DNA of 64,000 bases from Hygrocybe punicea (GCA_963556145.1 OY744462.1:4216001-4280000); one strand, 5' to 3'; positions 1 through 11,476 are shown, counted from the stretch's first letter. Notes: generated by a model from the sequence alone, not told the origin. A program made the numbers and translations.

Positions 1-222
1 TGGGAGAGGAGGTTGAGACAGGCTATGCAGTTTTATTTTTTCTACATTTTATGTTGCTATGGTGAGAGGTGGGCTTATTAATATATAATATATGCTATAT
101 GTCTTATATCACATGTAACATGCTTTATGCAATTTAATATTATTATTTACTTCATCATGAAAGTGAGGAGGGGAAAAAAAGAACTCGTTCATGCCATGCG
201 CAGCACTGGCCCACTAAACAAG
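1..222. other. AT-rich sequence, nothing recognised
   Basis: No open frame, repeat or element end could be supported here. It lies directly left of the point where similarity to the second long LTR (around 31618) begins, so it is probably unrelated flanking DNA joined to a 5'-truncated LTR. Confidence 0.4.
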
Positions 223-1854
223 TAAGGATACACACATGGCATGGCATCAATTGATAAGGAAGCACAGCCTCAGGAAGATGATTCTAGATGCACACCCTGG
301 CACAGCTCTTGCCTTTGATTCACACACCCAAGATTAGACCAGCAGCATGACTCACTCCCATAAAATGTGACTCATTGGTCTATCCATGACAAATTATGAC
401 CCTTATGACATGTTCATGACCCCCCATTGTTGGGAATAGTGGCTGAATAGTTGCGGAAAGGATTAGTAATCCATATCACGTGACCCTGGAACTCAAACCC
501 ACCTGTCTAATGAATAATGCTGAAGCGCAGCATGTATTCTACTCACCACAGGAAACTTCTAGTAGACTTAGCTAGTAGTATAAAAGCCCTCTCAGAGAGA
601 GGCAAATATAATTCATTCCACACAAAATAACTTAGCGGTCAACAACCACTGCAAACTATATATTCCAATACCCATGACTCATTATGACAAGCCATGACTC
701 ATTATGACAAGCCATGACTCATTATGATGATTTCTGACTCATTATGCCCCCTCCTTTGATTATAGTACCTATGTGACTCATTAATTGACTCTGTATGAGT
801 CACAAACCCATACCTTCCTTTCTTATGATTTCTTATGAGTCATAACCCCCCAATGCCCTTCATTATTATGACTCCTTATGAGTCATAAACCTATGCCTCT
901 CCCTTATATGACTCCGTATGAGTCATAACCTATGCTTAACTCCTGCTGTAGAATAGGTATATATAGAGCCCAGTTTCTGCTGGAGATGGCCCAGTCACAG
1001 GACAGTCCCTCTCCCAGATTCTGATTCACCCCTCTGTATTTGTTTGTATTACCTACTTTGGTAGTAGCTAGTACCCAAATACCAATTGCAGTTCAAGTCA
1101 TCATTCATTTGTCTAAGGATTATCAATCTCAGATATATTGATACTCCCTTATTACTTGTTTGATATATATTCTTTGTATTCTGTCATGTAGTACAGTCAC
1201 ATTCAATTTCTTTCAAGTTCTATTGGTCATCACCAAAAATATCCCAGTACTTTATTCTGCACTAGTAGCCAATGTCTGTTTGAAGCTTTGGAATAAAGTC
1301 CGATATCTTGATCATCAATCCTACTTGCATATTGTTCAGTTCATTCATTCTGTACATAGTATTTTGTCACACCTCCCTTTGTTTGACATCTACTGTTACA
1401 CTCGCCCATCGCCCATTGTCTATCACCCATCATCCATCATCTATCGCTCATCTCTGTTGTACCTCTGCTCATTGTATACTTGCTACTTGTATACTTGACT
1501 GTTGTACACTCGTTCATCTTATACTGTTCATACTTGCTTGAGTTATTATCTGCTTATACTCTTGCATACCTCTTGTCACTCAAAGTCTTTACCTTTAGTA
1601 GGGAAGACCTCACTGTTCACTCATTCTCTATAAGTCATACATCTGACTTATATTATTGTCAAGTATTTGTTGTATCCCTCAAAGCTAACCTTTGATAGGA
1701 TTCACACCACAACCCAACCACCCAACAGGAATAACCCAGAGTTATTAAAGAGCTAAATCCTTGATCCCAAAGGACAACAAGGTAATTTCCTGATCAATGA
1801 TGCACTCTGGAAACCCTTGGTGTGGATTTGTTCAAACACTTCCCATGCAAAACA
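223..1854 (+). repeat. Partial long LTR (solo), copy 1
   Basis: This stretch matches 31618-32758 plus 35339-35836 almost base for base; few differences are visible. The right end is ...AAAACA, the same terminus as copy 2, whose full extent starts TGTCATGATCC at 31199 and is flanked by a 4-bp duplication. A TATA-like box (GGTATATATAGAGCC, about 955-970) and many TGACTCATTATGA-type motifs fit an LTR promoter in plus orientation. The left part, equivalent to 31199-31617, is missing, so this copy is truncated. It is related at its termini, and in a short internal stretch around the words 'actagtagccaatgt', to the solo LTR at 3555-4926. No internal coding part of this family is recognised in the window. 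The small ORFs inside are chance frames. Confidence 0.75.
428..670 (+). repeat. Solo copia LTR nested in the long LTR, copy 1
   Basis: The 243-bp sequence starts TGTTGGGAATAG and ends TTCCAATA, so its termini form an imperfect inverted TGTTGG/CCAATA. It is flanked by a perfect 5-bp duplication CCCAT (423-427 and 671-675). It matches the 5' LTR of the copia element at 12377-12610 (opposite strand) over most of its length, including the stretch with 'tataaaagccctctcagagagaggc', which holds a TATA box. A solo LTR normally arises by recombination between the two LTRs of a full insertion. Confidence 0.88.
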
Positions 1855-1856
1855 CC

Positions 1857-1975
1857 GTCTGAGACAGGCAACAAGAATTTTGGCCCAACAGTCTGAGACA
1901 GGTAACAATGCCCCTGAAGTACTTTGGCCCAATGGTCTGAGACAGGTAACAATACCCCAGCAGAACTTCAGCCCA
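1857..1975. repeat. Short tandem repeat, about 55-bp unit
   Basis: Three imperfect copies of a unit with the words 'tctgagacaggyaacaa' and 'ttggcccaa' follow the LTR end directly. A fourth degenerate version may occur around 2099. Function is unknown; ORFs across it are incidental. Confidence 0.7.
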
Positions 1976-2278
1976 CCCATCCAACATCATAACTATGACA
2001 TTCCTGAGTTGCCCTGTCAAGTACCTAACAATAATATTTTCTTGGCCCAGATCGGCTGGCCCATCTCAAACCTAACATTTTCAACCTTGGTTCACCGGTC
2101 TGACACAGGATAAGTCACAGCATGATGTGATTTAGGTAAGACAGAATAAGATGATCCTTCCACTTATTTTTCTTACTTTGTCTTATTATCCTCTTATATG
2201 TTCTTAGTTTTCTCTTATATATTCTTAGTTGTCTCTTATTCAAGTTTCCAACAGAATGAAAACAAATAAATCAATTTA

Positions 2279-2648
2279 CAGTCATTTGTAGTGAGCTTGA
2301 CACTTGTGGAAATTTTTTGATCAATTAAAATAATATGGACTTGGTGAAATTTTCTGTGCTCTACCTTGTATCTCATGAAGTACTGCATGGATTAACATCA
2401 TTACAGAGGGAAAGTTGTACTATTTCTTAAGGGCTATCTACTACTATCATTACATTTGGACCATATTTTGTATTTGGTAACTTGTGGATGAAACAAAAGG
2501 TAAACCAGTACTTTTTGACACCCAAAATGATATTGTCAAATTATGGCATCAAATGAACTCCTATGAACACAGAAATTTTCACCAAGTCCATATTATTTTA
2601 ATTGATCAAAAAATTTCCCACAAGTGTCAAGCTCACTACAAACAACTG
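2279..2648. mobile_element. Mariner-like MITE, 370 bp, TA target duplication
   Basis: The ends are CAGTCATTTGTAGTGAGC on the left and the inverse (GCTCACTACAAACAACTG) on the right, with inverted arms of roughly 80 bp. TA dinucleotides flank both ends (2277-2278, 2649-2650). A TA duplication with CAGT-type termini is typical of Tc1/mariner elements and their non-autonomous derivatives. The same family occurs at 14692-15445 and 55688-56030. It carries no coding capacity. Confidence 0.8.
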
Positions 2649-2970
2649 TAATACTATGACTCACATAGTACAAAGGAGAATGCTAATAGGAGAGATGTAA
2701 ATGGATAACTATATTATGGGTGGGCATAAAGGGGACTCGGAAGGTATGGTAACATTACCAGCACTAATATGGAAGGAATAACATGAAGAAAAAACAATAG
2801 TGGAACAAAAAATGGCAACGGCCACATGGCATGAGTTAAGGGTGCCAAAACAAGACAAGGGAATGATGGGGGACATGGGGCCAAAGGCCTGGTGTAACTC
2901 AATGGATGCAGCATGGCAGGAAGGTGGTGGGGAAAAGGGTCAGTGGCATGGGATTGGGCAATCTATGAGA

Positions 2971-3342
2971 TAGTGTTGTCACAGCTAAGGCTAATAGCTG
3001 GCTACTAGCCATTAGCTTAGCTGATTTTAGCTTAGCTGATGCCAGCTAAGCTAATGGCTAATCTCCAGCTAATGGCTAAGGCTAAAGTATTTCAGAAAGT
3101 TAGCTTAGCTGTAGCTGAAGCTAAGGGAAGATAAAAATAATATCATCTCAGAACAGCCTAGAAATACCTAAAAAGGATATCATACCTGACTAATAGTCAT
3201 TAGCTTAGCTGACTTTAGCTTAGCCATAGCTGCAGCTAGTACTTGGCTAGTGGCTAAGGCTAAGACATTTTTCATGAATTAGCTTAGCTTTAGCTGCAAC
3301 TAATTTAGCCGTGGCTAGGCTAGCTTAGCTGTGGCAACACTA
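2971..3342. mobile_element. hAT MITE, 372 bp, AGCT-rich
   Basis: The element begins TAGTGTTGTCACAGC and ends GCTGTGGCAACACTA. A perfect 8-bp duplication CTATGAGA (2963-2970 and 3343-3350) flanks it, diagnostic of the hAT superfamily. The interior is built from dozens of 'agcttagct' and 'ggctaatggct' words that can fold on themselves. Its first ~50 bases resemble the right terminus of hAT-A near 31147 (read in reverse: TAGTGTTGCCATGGCC then AAGGCTAATGG), so it is probably an internal-deletion derivative of that element. Confidence 0.9.
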
Positions 3343-3512
3343 CTATGAGAGAATGAGTTGTCTCTCAATTTCAGAAAGAGGATGACATACCATCATCTAA
3401 AATGTCAAGAAGAGCTGCATGCTCATCCTCCCTGGCCCCTCCAATCCACGACATCTGAGAATCACTGCACCGGCTTATGTTTGCATATGCCTGTGCCTTC
3501 TCAACAATCTTC

Positions 3513-5430
3513 TGTCATATTCATGCAACTCCGAAGGATTCCGATGAACTCCACTGTCATGACCCCAAGTGTTTTTGGGTGTAATGTCATGGGTTTGCCA
3601 TCGGACCACGGACTTAGATATTTAAGTGCAACACTATGGATGCACACCTACACTCATTAGTACCCATTCTATGCCTTTCCACATTACGCATGCTAGTGAA
3701 CAGACACAAATAGCATATATGCTTACCTTTATATCATTTATTATGGCTTCACTAGTAATGCCCAGACCTAGCCGTTTATGTATGGTGCACAGAGGCACAT
3801 CCCCCACTCATTAGTATTTATTATATATTTCTCTGTATTGCGTGTGCAAGGAGACAAGCCCAACTAGCATTGTTACCTATATTAGCAGTAATGGATTGAT
3901 TACAAATCTTGTTTACTTGTATTGATCAAAAGCGGCTCAGCTAGATAATGGTAAATGATTAGATAAGATGTGAACAAGAGGATGATAAGATAATGATAAG
4001 ATAGGATGCATCAGAGAGTGATTGTGATATTCTGCTTACATAAAGACAATGGTCTATTGTTCTGAGCAGTCCTTTGTTCTAAACAGTCCAAATGGAGATA
4101 GAGCCCATTGTTCACAGCCTCTTTGATGCCATACATTGTTCTCATGACTCAGTCCTATTGTTCTCACTTTCCCATTGTTCTCAGTCCCCCATTGTTCTCC
4201 AACAGTATAAATAGGGCCCCCAAATTCCAGTAGTCAGTAGGATTTCTCCCCTCACCACTCAGTAGTCACTCTTAGTTGGGTTCACACAGTGTGATCCCTC
4301 ATTCTCTTAGTACTAGTAGTTACTCATTGTAGTAGCTAGTGCTTGCAATCCAGTCTAGTTCACTCTTATTCTATCATTCTCTGAGTTCCCCTTGTCATCA
4401 AGGAGAATTCACCCAGTTCACTCAGTCCAATCAATTCATTAGTCAGCATTAGTCAGCTAGATACACTTCTAAGGTTAAGGTTTCATCCTAAACAAAACAG
4501 AGTATTCAAAAGGTATTAAAGATATCCCTGAACTAGTAGCCAATGTGCATTTGAAGCTTCGGATTTAAGTCAGATATTATAATACCCAGAGATACTCTTG
4601 ATTGAATAGGCCCTGTAGCCAAAACTGTCCATATTCAACTAGTGAATATTGTTATCAGTATTCATTGGTTCATATTTTTTATATTCCAGTAGTGAATATT
4701 AGTATTTTCAGTGCATCACACACCCAATTGCTATTCATCCCTACTCAAAGTCTCAATTCTTAATTGAAGAGACCTCACTATTACATTCTATTGATTCATA
4801 TAGTACATATACCCACAAACCCCTTCCTGATAGGTTATTTAAATATTAGAAACCCACGAACAACAAGAAGGTACCTGAACAAAGTCAACTCTGGTAATTC
4901 TTGGTGAAACAAACATTCACATAACACCGCTCTGGACTTTTCTGCCCCTTTATTTTATCTTATCCTCTCACATATGTTATTGTTCCTGTCCTTTGTTATA
5001 CTCTATTCTTCTTCATCTCCATTTCTCCGAACTCCTATCCATTTCCTTCCCTTTGTTTATGTGTCACCGTACGTAGCAACCTTTTATTTCTTTTATCCTT
5101 CTCTGAACTCTGGTTCCCCTTCCAGAGTTCTTATTATCTCTACATTACTAAGGACATAACAATTCATTTACCAAGTATATAGGTTAGAACTACAATATCC
5201 TGTACCTCCGTTATGAAAATCAACTTGAGTTCCCCTCATTCTCAAACTTAGGGCTTTGCCTTAAAGCTCACTATTAGTCTCTGTCTTTAGTCTGAACCTC
5301 CAGACTAACTCTGCTCTGTCCGCTTTGTGCTTACTCAGTACGACTTAAGGAAGTAGCAAAACTACTTCAAGAGTTTGCACCTCCAGTCCTCCAACAACTC
5401 CATTCTGTCTGGAGTTGCATGCCTCTAACA
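3513..5430 (+). repeat. 5' LTR of gypsy A, split by a solo LTR
   Basis: The LTR runs from TGTCATATTCATGCAACTCC to GCCTCTAACA, matching the 535- and 525-bp LTRs of element B. After removing the insert 3555-4926 its length is about 546 bp. The insertion point lies between 'gaactccac' and 'ccgctctgg', where B reads straight through. Confidence 0.85.
3555..4926 (+). repeat. Solo long LTR, 1,372 bp, inserted in the gypsy A LTR
   Basis: It starts TGTCATGACCCC and ends CATAACA, with near-duplicated flanks CCAC (3551-3554) and CCGC (4927-4930). A TATA box (AGTATAAATAGGGCCC, about 4203) lies in the middle. It shares termini, a 4-bp target duplication and several internal words (for example 'actagtagccaatgt...gaagctt') with the long LTRs at 223-1854 and 31199-35836, so it belongs to a related but diverged subfamily. 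Confidence 0.75.
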
Positions 5431-5475
5431 GTATTTTCAGAACTACTCTTGAGCCTTACTCTCTTTATTTTGATC

Positions 5476-6824
5476 ATGTCTTTCCAAGGTTTCTCTCAAC
5501 AAAGAACCCCCATGTGTTATTGTCTCACTCAACCAGAGAGGTTCCTCGAACGCCCAACCATGACTCCAGTTTCTCTGCTGGAAGAAACCCACACTGCCAG
5601 AAATGAACCACTTCTGCACACTGTCTTCGAAGCAAATAATCCTCTCAGACCATGCAATGCCAATCATGATGACACCAATCTCGCTGAGGCCATTGCTCTC
5701 ATAGCCACCACCCTCCAAAATAAGGGAGACAACAACAACATACCAAAGTCCGAGAACTGGATACATTTGATGCCTCCAATCCAACAAAACTCCATCCTTT
5801 CCTGGTTCAGTGCCAACTGAACTTCAATGACTGACCAACCACTTTCCAAATGGATGGCGCCAGAGTCAATTTTGCCCTCTTTTATCTCAAAGGCATGGTG
5901 CTCGCATGGTTCAAGCCTTACCTTTGGAGAACCCAGAAACCGACTCCTATCTGCTGGACTTCATGTCTGATTATAGATATTTCTGCACAGAGCTGCAGAA
6001 TAATTTTGGACCCTTGGATCCTAAGGGTAGTGCCAAGAATGAGTTGGAAAATCTTGCAATGAAGGACAACCAACGAATTGTGAAGTACATCATTAACTTC
6101 AATCGTCTCGCTACGCAGACTGGCTGGAACATCAGTGCCTTGCGGCACTCCTTTTACCAAGGACTCCCAGATCGCCTCAAAGATCAACTAGCCCAATCCG
6201 AGAAACCAAGGAACCTTTACGAGCTGAAGGATAAGGCTCAACTCCTTGATGCTAGGTATTTGGAATGGAAATCAGAGATTTCCCGTGCTTCCAGATCCTC
6301 CTCCACCAAAGCTTCCACTTCTGAGGCCAAGTCTTTGACTGACAAGGCCTCTGAGAGGAAGTCCCCTGCCAAAGCTACCAGCTCCAGTAGCACCCCTTCC
6401 ACCACTCAGAAAACCCCTCCTGCCTATGCCAATAAGCTGGGCAAGGGCGGTGTAGTAGGAGGTCACATGATAGGATCCCACGGTTTGTAGGATTACCTAG
6501 TAGAGATTCCTGTAGTAGAGACTCAGCTTATCATACCATGATGTTCACCCCATGACACTTTGAGTGGGCTCCCCTGCCCACTCCAATGGTAAACTCAAGC
6601 CTGCAGAATGCCAACGCCACATCAAAAATAAACTCTGCATTATATGCAGAGGAACAGGACACATGGCCAAGGACTGCACCAAAGCCAAGTATATGTCCTC
6701 TTGTATTGCTGCTTGTGCCACCTCTACTTCCTCTGCACCTCCCATCTCTACTTCCAATTCTCCAAAGGAGTCAGAAAATAGAGAGCAGTCTGCATACTCC
6801 GGCACAGGATGTAGGCTGTGTTGA
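5476..6824 (+). pseudogene. Gag of gypsy A (broken)
   Basis: The likely start is ATG at 5476 (MSFQGFSQQRTP), which element B also has. The frame is lost near 5745-5905 and recovered from about 5906, where the capsid-like region (residues around FGPLDPKG, YIINFNRLA, QGLPDRLKDQL) is readable. A Ser/Thr/Lys-rich linker follows. A CCHC zinc knuckle (CIICRGTGHMAKDC) lies at about 6637-6678, downstream of an inserted LTR fragment at 6451-6585 that shifts the frame. Gag would coat the element RNA in cytoplasmic particles; this copy cannot encode it intact. Confidence 0.8.
6451..6585 (+). repeat. Diverged solo LTR of the gypsy C family inside gag A
   Basis: The 135-bp block TGTAGTAGGAGGTCACATGA...CCCACTCCA is absent from the same place in element B (38310-38320), so it is an insertion. 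Its beginning resembles the minus-strand LTR of gypsy C (TGTAGTAGATGTACC...GTCACGTGACTAGGATTCCCACGG). The flanks GCGG and ATGG may be a decayed 4-bp target duplication. Termini are TG...CA. Confidence 0.6.
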
Positions 6825-8528
6825 ACCTGACTGTGCACTTCTGGAAGTAAAACTCAATGCGTCCACTCTCTCTAATGATTCCTTAACGATTTCTCTTTAT
6901 CATTCTTCTGTCCTTATTGTTACCCTTGTCGATTGTGGATTGAGGCATTGTTTCAGTGATCCAGAATTCTGCTCCCTTCACAATCTCCCTATTTTCCCCA
7001 CTGCTCTGAAACATCTCCACTTGTTTGATGGTTCCTACAGTGGAATCATTAACAAATCTGTATCTATTTCTATCCATTTCCCTACTGGTGAAATTCTAAT
7101 CTTAGAATTTTTGGTCACTCTGTTGGATCCATCTGTATCAGCAATTCTTGGATATAGCTGGCTCACCAAATACAATGCGTTGATTGACTGGGTTGAGCAT
7201 AGTGTCAAATTCCACTCTTCTGATTCTGTGCCTCCATTGTCGACTCCAGTGCCTAGTGAGGCACCACTTTTGGACCCTCCAGTACAGCCTCCGTCCCCTC
7301 CATCCCTTCCGTCTACTCCACCTACTCCACCCGATCCTCCCTCACCTTCAGCTTCGAAGCCTGACATTTCCTTTGTCAGCGCTCAGGCTTTTCTATGTGG
7401 TTGCAAAGTCCCGGGAACCCAGGTCTTCCGCATGGAAGTCCGATTACCTGACACCACTGGACGCTCTGCAAGCTATGGTCATCCGGAACCCTCTGAACCC
7501 TCTGTGGACCTTCCCAACATCCCTGAAGAGTATCATGAATTCACCAACATTTTTAGCAAGACGAAGGCTTGGAACCTCCCTGAACACTGTCCTTATGACC
7601 TCAAAATTAATCTAGAAGACAGTGCTCAACCTCCTTTTGGCCCTATCTATTCTATTTTGCCCTTGGAGCTCAAGACCCTTTGGAAATTCCTTGATAAGAA
7701 TCTCCAAGCTGGTTTGTCCACTCCTCCCATTCTCCTTGCGGAGCTCCCATTGGTTTCTCTCGGAAGAAGAATGGTAGCCTCCAACTTTGCATGGATTTCC
7801 AAGGACTCAATTGTATCACAAAGAAAGACCACTATCCTATTCCCCTCACAGCGAACCTTCTTGACACTCCCTGGACTGCACACATTTACACCAAAATTGA
7901 CCTTAAACACGCCTACCATTTAGTGCAGATTGCTGAAGGCGATGAGTGGAAGACAGCCTTTCATACTTGCTATGGCTCGTTTGAATGGTTGGTTATTCCA
8001 GAAGGTCTCACAAATGCCCCCACAGCTTTTCAACACTTCGTTAATGACATTTTTTCCGACCTCCTTGACATTTCTGTTATTGTTTACCTTGATGACATTC
8101 TTATCTATTCCAATGACCCTGCTGATCATACAGAGCATATCTACGAAGTCCTCTGATGCCTCCGGAAGCATGGCCTGTATGCCAATGCCGAGAAATGTTC
8201 TTTCAGCATTGATACAGTGGAATACTTGGGTTACATTCTTTCTCTGCAAGTCCTTTCTATGGACCCTGCCAAGGTCCAGACCATCCAGGATTGGCCTGAA
8301 CCCCAGAAGATTATGTTCAATCCTTTCTTGGATTTGCCAATTTCTACTGGCGTTTCATTCCACACTACTCCTCTGTCACCATTCCGTTTACTTGCCTCAC
8401 TCGCAAGGGGTTACAATGGAATTTTGATGATAAGTGTTGTTCTGCTTTCAATGACTTGAAATCTGCTTTCCTTTCCACTCCGGTCCTTTCCCATTGGTCA
8501 CTGGAGTTTAATACTCTGGTGGAGACTG
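6825..8528 (+). pseudogene. Pol fragment of gypsy A: protease and reverse transcriptase
   Basis: A retropepsin-like segment around 6920-7170 reads VDCGLRHCFSD where a D-S/T-G-A triad would be expected, followed by the usual LGYSWL motif (ILGYSWLTKYN). A Pro/Ser-rich linker precedes the RT. RT motifs are clear: [29 protein letters not shown] and the catalytic YLDD (around 8088). Frames switch near 7700-7790 and 8157, and the sequence ends before RNase H. Integrase and chromodomain, present in B, are absent. Confidence 0.85.
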
Positions 8529-8559
8529 ACTGCAGAATATGTGAGCAATGTCTGTAACA

Positions 8560-10308
8560 TCTCGAACTGCATCACAGGAGCAAATGTTCCAGTTTCACTG
8601 AAATCCACTCCAGGCTTCGGTGAAAACCCCTGGGCTACTATTTGGGCCTTGTGCCTAGCAATTGCACTGGTCTCATCACATTTCCGGTGGAAAACCCACT
8701 TGCTTCCAATGGCTTACCGCTCCTCCAGTAAGTCTACAAGTTTCCAAACGCCCATTTCTTGTAGCTGATCATCACTACCTTCCAGTTCTCCCAATCTATG
8801 GCTTCCCTGGCTTCCTTTAAATCCCATGGGTCCTTGTCAGTGAGACTGCTATCCTGCTGCATTGCGCTCAAGAACGCATATGCTATGGTTGTTTCCATGC
8901 TGACTTTTTCCTTTTGTTTCACTTCAGATGATTCCATTGGTCTTGGTACATCAAGCGGTTCATGTATCTGGCGTTGTGTCGGTTGTGCACATTGGTTGTT
9001 TAACTGTCAGTAGTCACGGTCGACTCCACATGTTGCTCTTGGTGGGTATGTTATTTCATTTTCTGGTCTGTGAATAGCCCTTTCTGGTGCCGTTCTGGTG
9101 GGTTCCAGTGATTCTGTTGTTGGTTCCGGTGGTTCCAGAGTTTGTGAGTTGTTGGATTCACTCTGCTCCCCCTTGAATTGCAAACCCAGTAAGTCAGATA
9201 CAATCCGGACTTCCTGCAATGCCCCATCCTCATGAAATGCAACATTCTGTGATGTTTTAACAGTCCACATTGTGACATCGTAGTATCGGATAGCCTTATG
9301 TGACTCCACAAATCCTATGAACTTCATCTTAGCTGATCGTGGTGCCAGCTTCAATATCTTTCCACCTTGATATAAGACCCAAACATCACATCTGAACTCC
9401 TGGAAATGCGATACGTCTGGCTCCTTGCCAGTCCAGGCTTCATGTGGAGTCATTCTGTCTAGAGCCTTGGTGGGGGATCGGTTTCAAATGTATGGCGCAT
9501 GTGCAATGGCTTCTGGCCAAAGGAATGCGGGCAGGTTTTTAGCAATCAACATTGTGCAGGCTAACTCCAGTAACGTGCGATTAAATCTTTCCACTGTTCC
9601 ATGTTGTGAGGGGCCATTGTTTCGACAACAATTCCCTTCTCCACTGCCCATCTCTCGACTTCCTTGTTGACGAGTTCCTTTCCATTATTGAACCACAAAT
9701 ACTTAGGGTTTTGATCAAACTTCTTCTTGATCGTGTTAATGTAAGCCTTGATGCATTCTGTCATCTGGCTTTTCCATTTCATGAATAAAGTGGTTATGGT
9801 GCATACCGCATCATCCGTGAATGAGATATAGTATCTCGATCCTCCGATAGACTCTATGCATGCTGGGCCTCAGACATCACTCAAAGTCCGCTCTCCAGCA
9901 ACTTTTGATCATCCATCGGCCTCTTCAGGAAATGGCTGGACAGCTTGATTTGCCTGAATGCAAGCCTCACAGGTTTGGGAAGGGATACTTCCTTCGTCAA
10001 TTTCTAGACCTGTGACTAACCCCTTTCTCTGCAGGGTCTCAAGTCTGCTCACTCCAATGTGTCCATAGAGGCAGTGCCATTCGTCCCAAGACATTTTCTT
10101 TGGTGTGGCTACGTTTGCCTTTTCTGGCATGTGGGATTGTGCTTGGGCATTCAGATGATATAGTCGTCCATCTTTCCAGCCTGTTCCAACGAGTTTATTC
10201 TCCTTTGTATAGAGCCTGCATATTCCATTGCAGAAGTTAACCCATCTGCTGCTTTCATCAAATTGGCTCAGTGATAGTAGCGAGTTACGTGACTCCAGTA
10301 CATGTAGT
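8560..10308 (-). pseudogene. Copia integrase and start of RT (broken)
   Basis: From high to low coordinates: the end of the protease linker (VLESRNSLLSLSQFDE), then the HHCC-type pre-integrase domain (WHCLYGHIG ... CEACIQ, 9909-10130), then an integrase core (9561-9782) in which the expected D-N-G motif reads NNG (WFNNGKELVN) and the E-R catalytic helix is altered (NMEQWKDLIAR). The post-core segment MTPHEAWTGKEPDVSHF and the shelf residues before RT (AREAIDWENWK, about 8790) follow. Missing catalytic residues and frame breaks show it is dead. Confidence 0.8.
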
Positions 10309-10312
10309 ACAT

Positions 10313-11204
10313 TGTAGTTGTGGCTTCGTGGTGGCTTCGGAACAATAAAGGAAGTGATCCTAACCTAGGGGTGTCAGCGTAGAAGTGACTGTGGATAATC
10401 AGTGTTTGGAATAGTAGTAAAAGGTGAAATGTAAGTAAAATATAAACCCACTGTGTAAAACTGGACAAATAATATCAAACCTGACAATGAACAGACTGAA
10501 AATGGATAAATAACGATGAACCCGATGATGCCAACGATGTTGGGTATGGCAGGTCGGGTCGGGTCAGGTCGGAAACGATGAACAAATAATAGAACAAGGT
10601 TAAAGACAATGAAGTGAACTATGAAAAGCTAAGGGTCTACAAGGACGAGGATTCGAAGGGACTAAAACATGATTCTGACTATGAGGAAACGGGGACTAAG
10701 GGTATCTTTTTTTTTGGTACAGTCATTGGGGACCGTTTTTATAGTACATGAGTGAGTAGTCTACTTTCAGACATGTCTATTTCGGCCGATAGAAACTACA
10801 AAGAGAAGATGGAATGGGGATGTGGAAAGGGGAGTTGTGATGCGACGAAGACAGGAAAATGGAGGGGAAAATGAATGTCCAAGAGAAAAATCTAAAATCT
10901 CCTACATATCTCTGAAAGGACCAGGGGATGTGTAGGGGATGCGTATATAAGGCAAGTCCGAAGGCGGGGATCCAGTCCAATGAGATCCATCTCCTATAAT
11001 TAGAACTCCAGGGCTTCTGAGGCTGCTGGATTTGGTCTGAAAGTGGCTGTCACGAAGCGGCATATGTCGGGTCACATTGGTCATGTTGGGTCACATTGGG
11101 TCACATCATGTCGGGTTACATCGGGTTGGAATGGGAGTCGATTGGAGGCACTGGATTCATGATATATCGATGATTCAGACTCAGAGGGATGTTGAGTCTC
11201 TACA
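10313..11204 (+). repeat. Solo LTR-like insertion in the copia element, 892 bp
   Basis: The block starts TGTAGTTGTGG and ends GAGTCTCTACA. The flanks ACAT (309-312 of the 10-kb block) and ACGT (11205-11208) look like a 4-bp duplication with one change. Removing the insert and one flank restores the copia frame (L-R-D-V-L-H-V-L-E). A TATA-like GCGTATATAAGG near 10948 suggests plus orientation. It contains repeated 'gtcgggtcgggtcaggtcgg' and 'gggtcacattggg' words. No relative was seen elsewhere in the window. Confidence 0.65.
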
Positions 11205-11446
11205 ACGTCTCGTAGCTAATGTTGTATGTCCTTTCCATCCACTGTGAAGTGTAAAATGATGATTCCATGACCAAGAGCTCGAGTGGCTACCTTTCCTAGT
11301 CCTTGAATGGTAGCTTCATCCAGAGTTTTGTATGTGATGAATGCATTTCGGGAATTGCTGATGTGACTTGTTGTTCTGGAATCCGGTAACCAATCATAGT
11401 TTGAATCGTTTTCTGTATTCACTGCGTATGCTACATCCTGTAACAT
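11205..11446 (-). pseudogene. Copia protease segment
   Basis: The frame YDWLPDSRTTSHISNSR matches the copia aspartic protease active site, normally D-S-G-A/C-T/S-x-H. Here the glycine is replaced by arginine (D-S-R). It continues to TIQGLGKV and GKDIQH, then meets a stop and the inserted LTR. It would process the polyprotein in a live element. Confidence 0.75.
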
Positions 11447-11476
11447 ACTATTGACATTGTCTGCAGCTTGATTTGA

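Larger units (their letters stand above)
1976..3512. other. Non-coding background holding two MITEs
   Basis: Apart from the two short elements annotated separately (2279-2648 and 2971-3342), nothing coding is supported. 2130-2250 is pyrimidine-rich with repeated 'ttcttagttktctctta' words. 2650-2962 has one low-complexity antisense frame with no recognisable domain. Confidence 0.4.
3513..8528 (+). mobile_element. Ty3/gypsy element A, decayed and 3'-truncated
   Basis: Same family as element B (36763-51811). It has a 5' LTR beginning TGTCATATTCATGC, a gag with zinc knuckle, a degenerate protease and the RT fingers/palm with YLDD. It stops abruptly in the region between RT and RNase H at about 8528, where copia sequence on the other strand takes over; no 3' LTR is present. 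Frameshifts and stops break all ORFs. Two other elements are inserted: a 1,372-bp solo LTR in the 5' LTR and a 135-bp solo LTR in gag. Confidence 0.85.

Noticed and set aside
7035..7367. Gly/Asp-rich minus-strand ORF
   Set aside because: Antisense shadow of the Pro/Ser-rich linker of gypsy A pol; the same shadow occurs in B.
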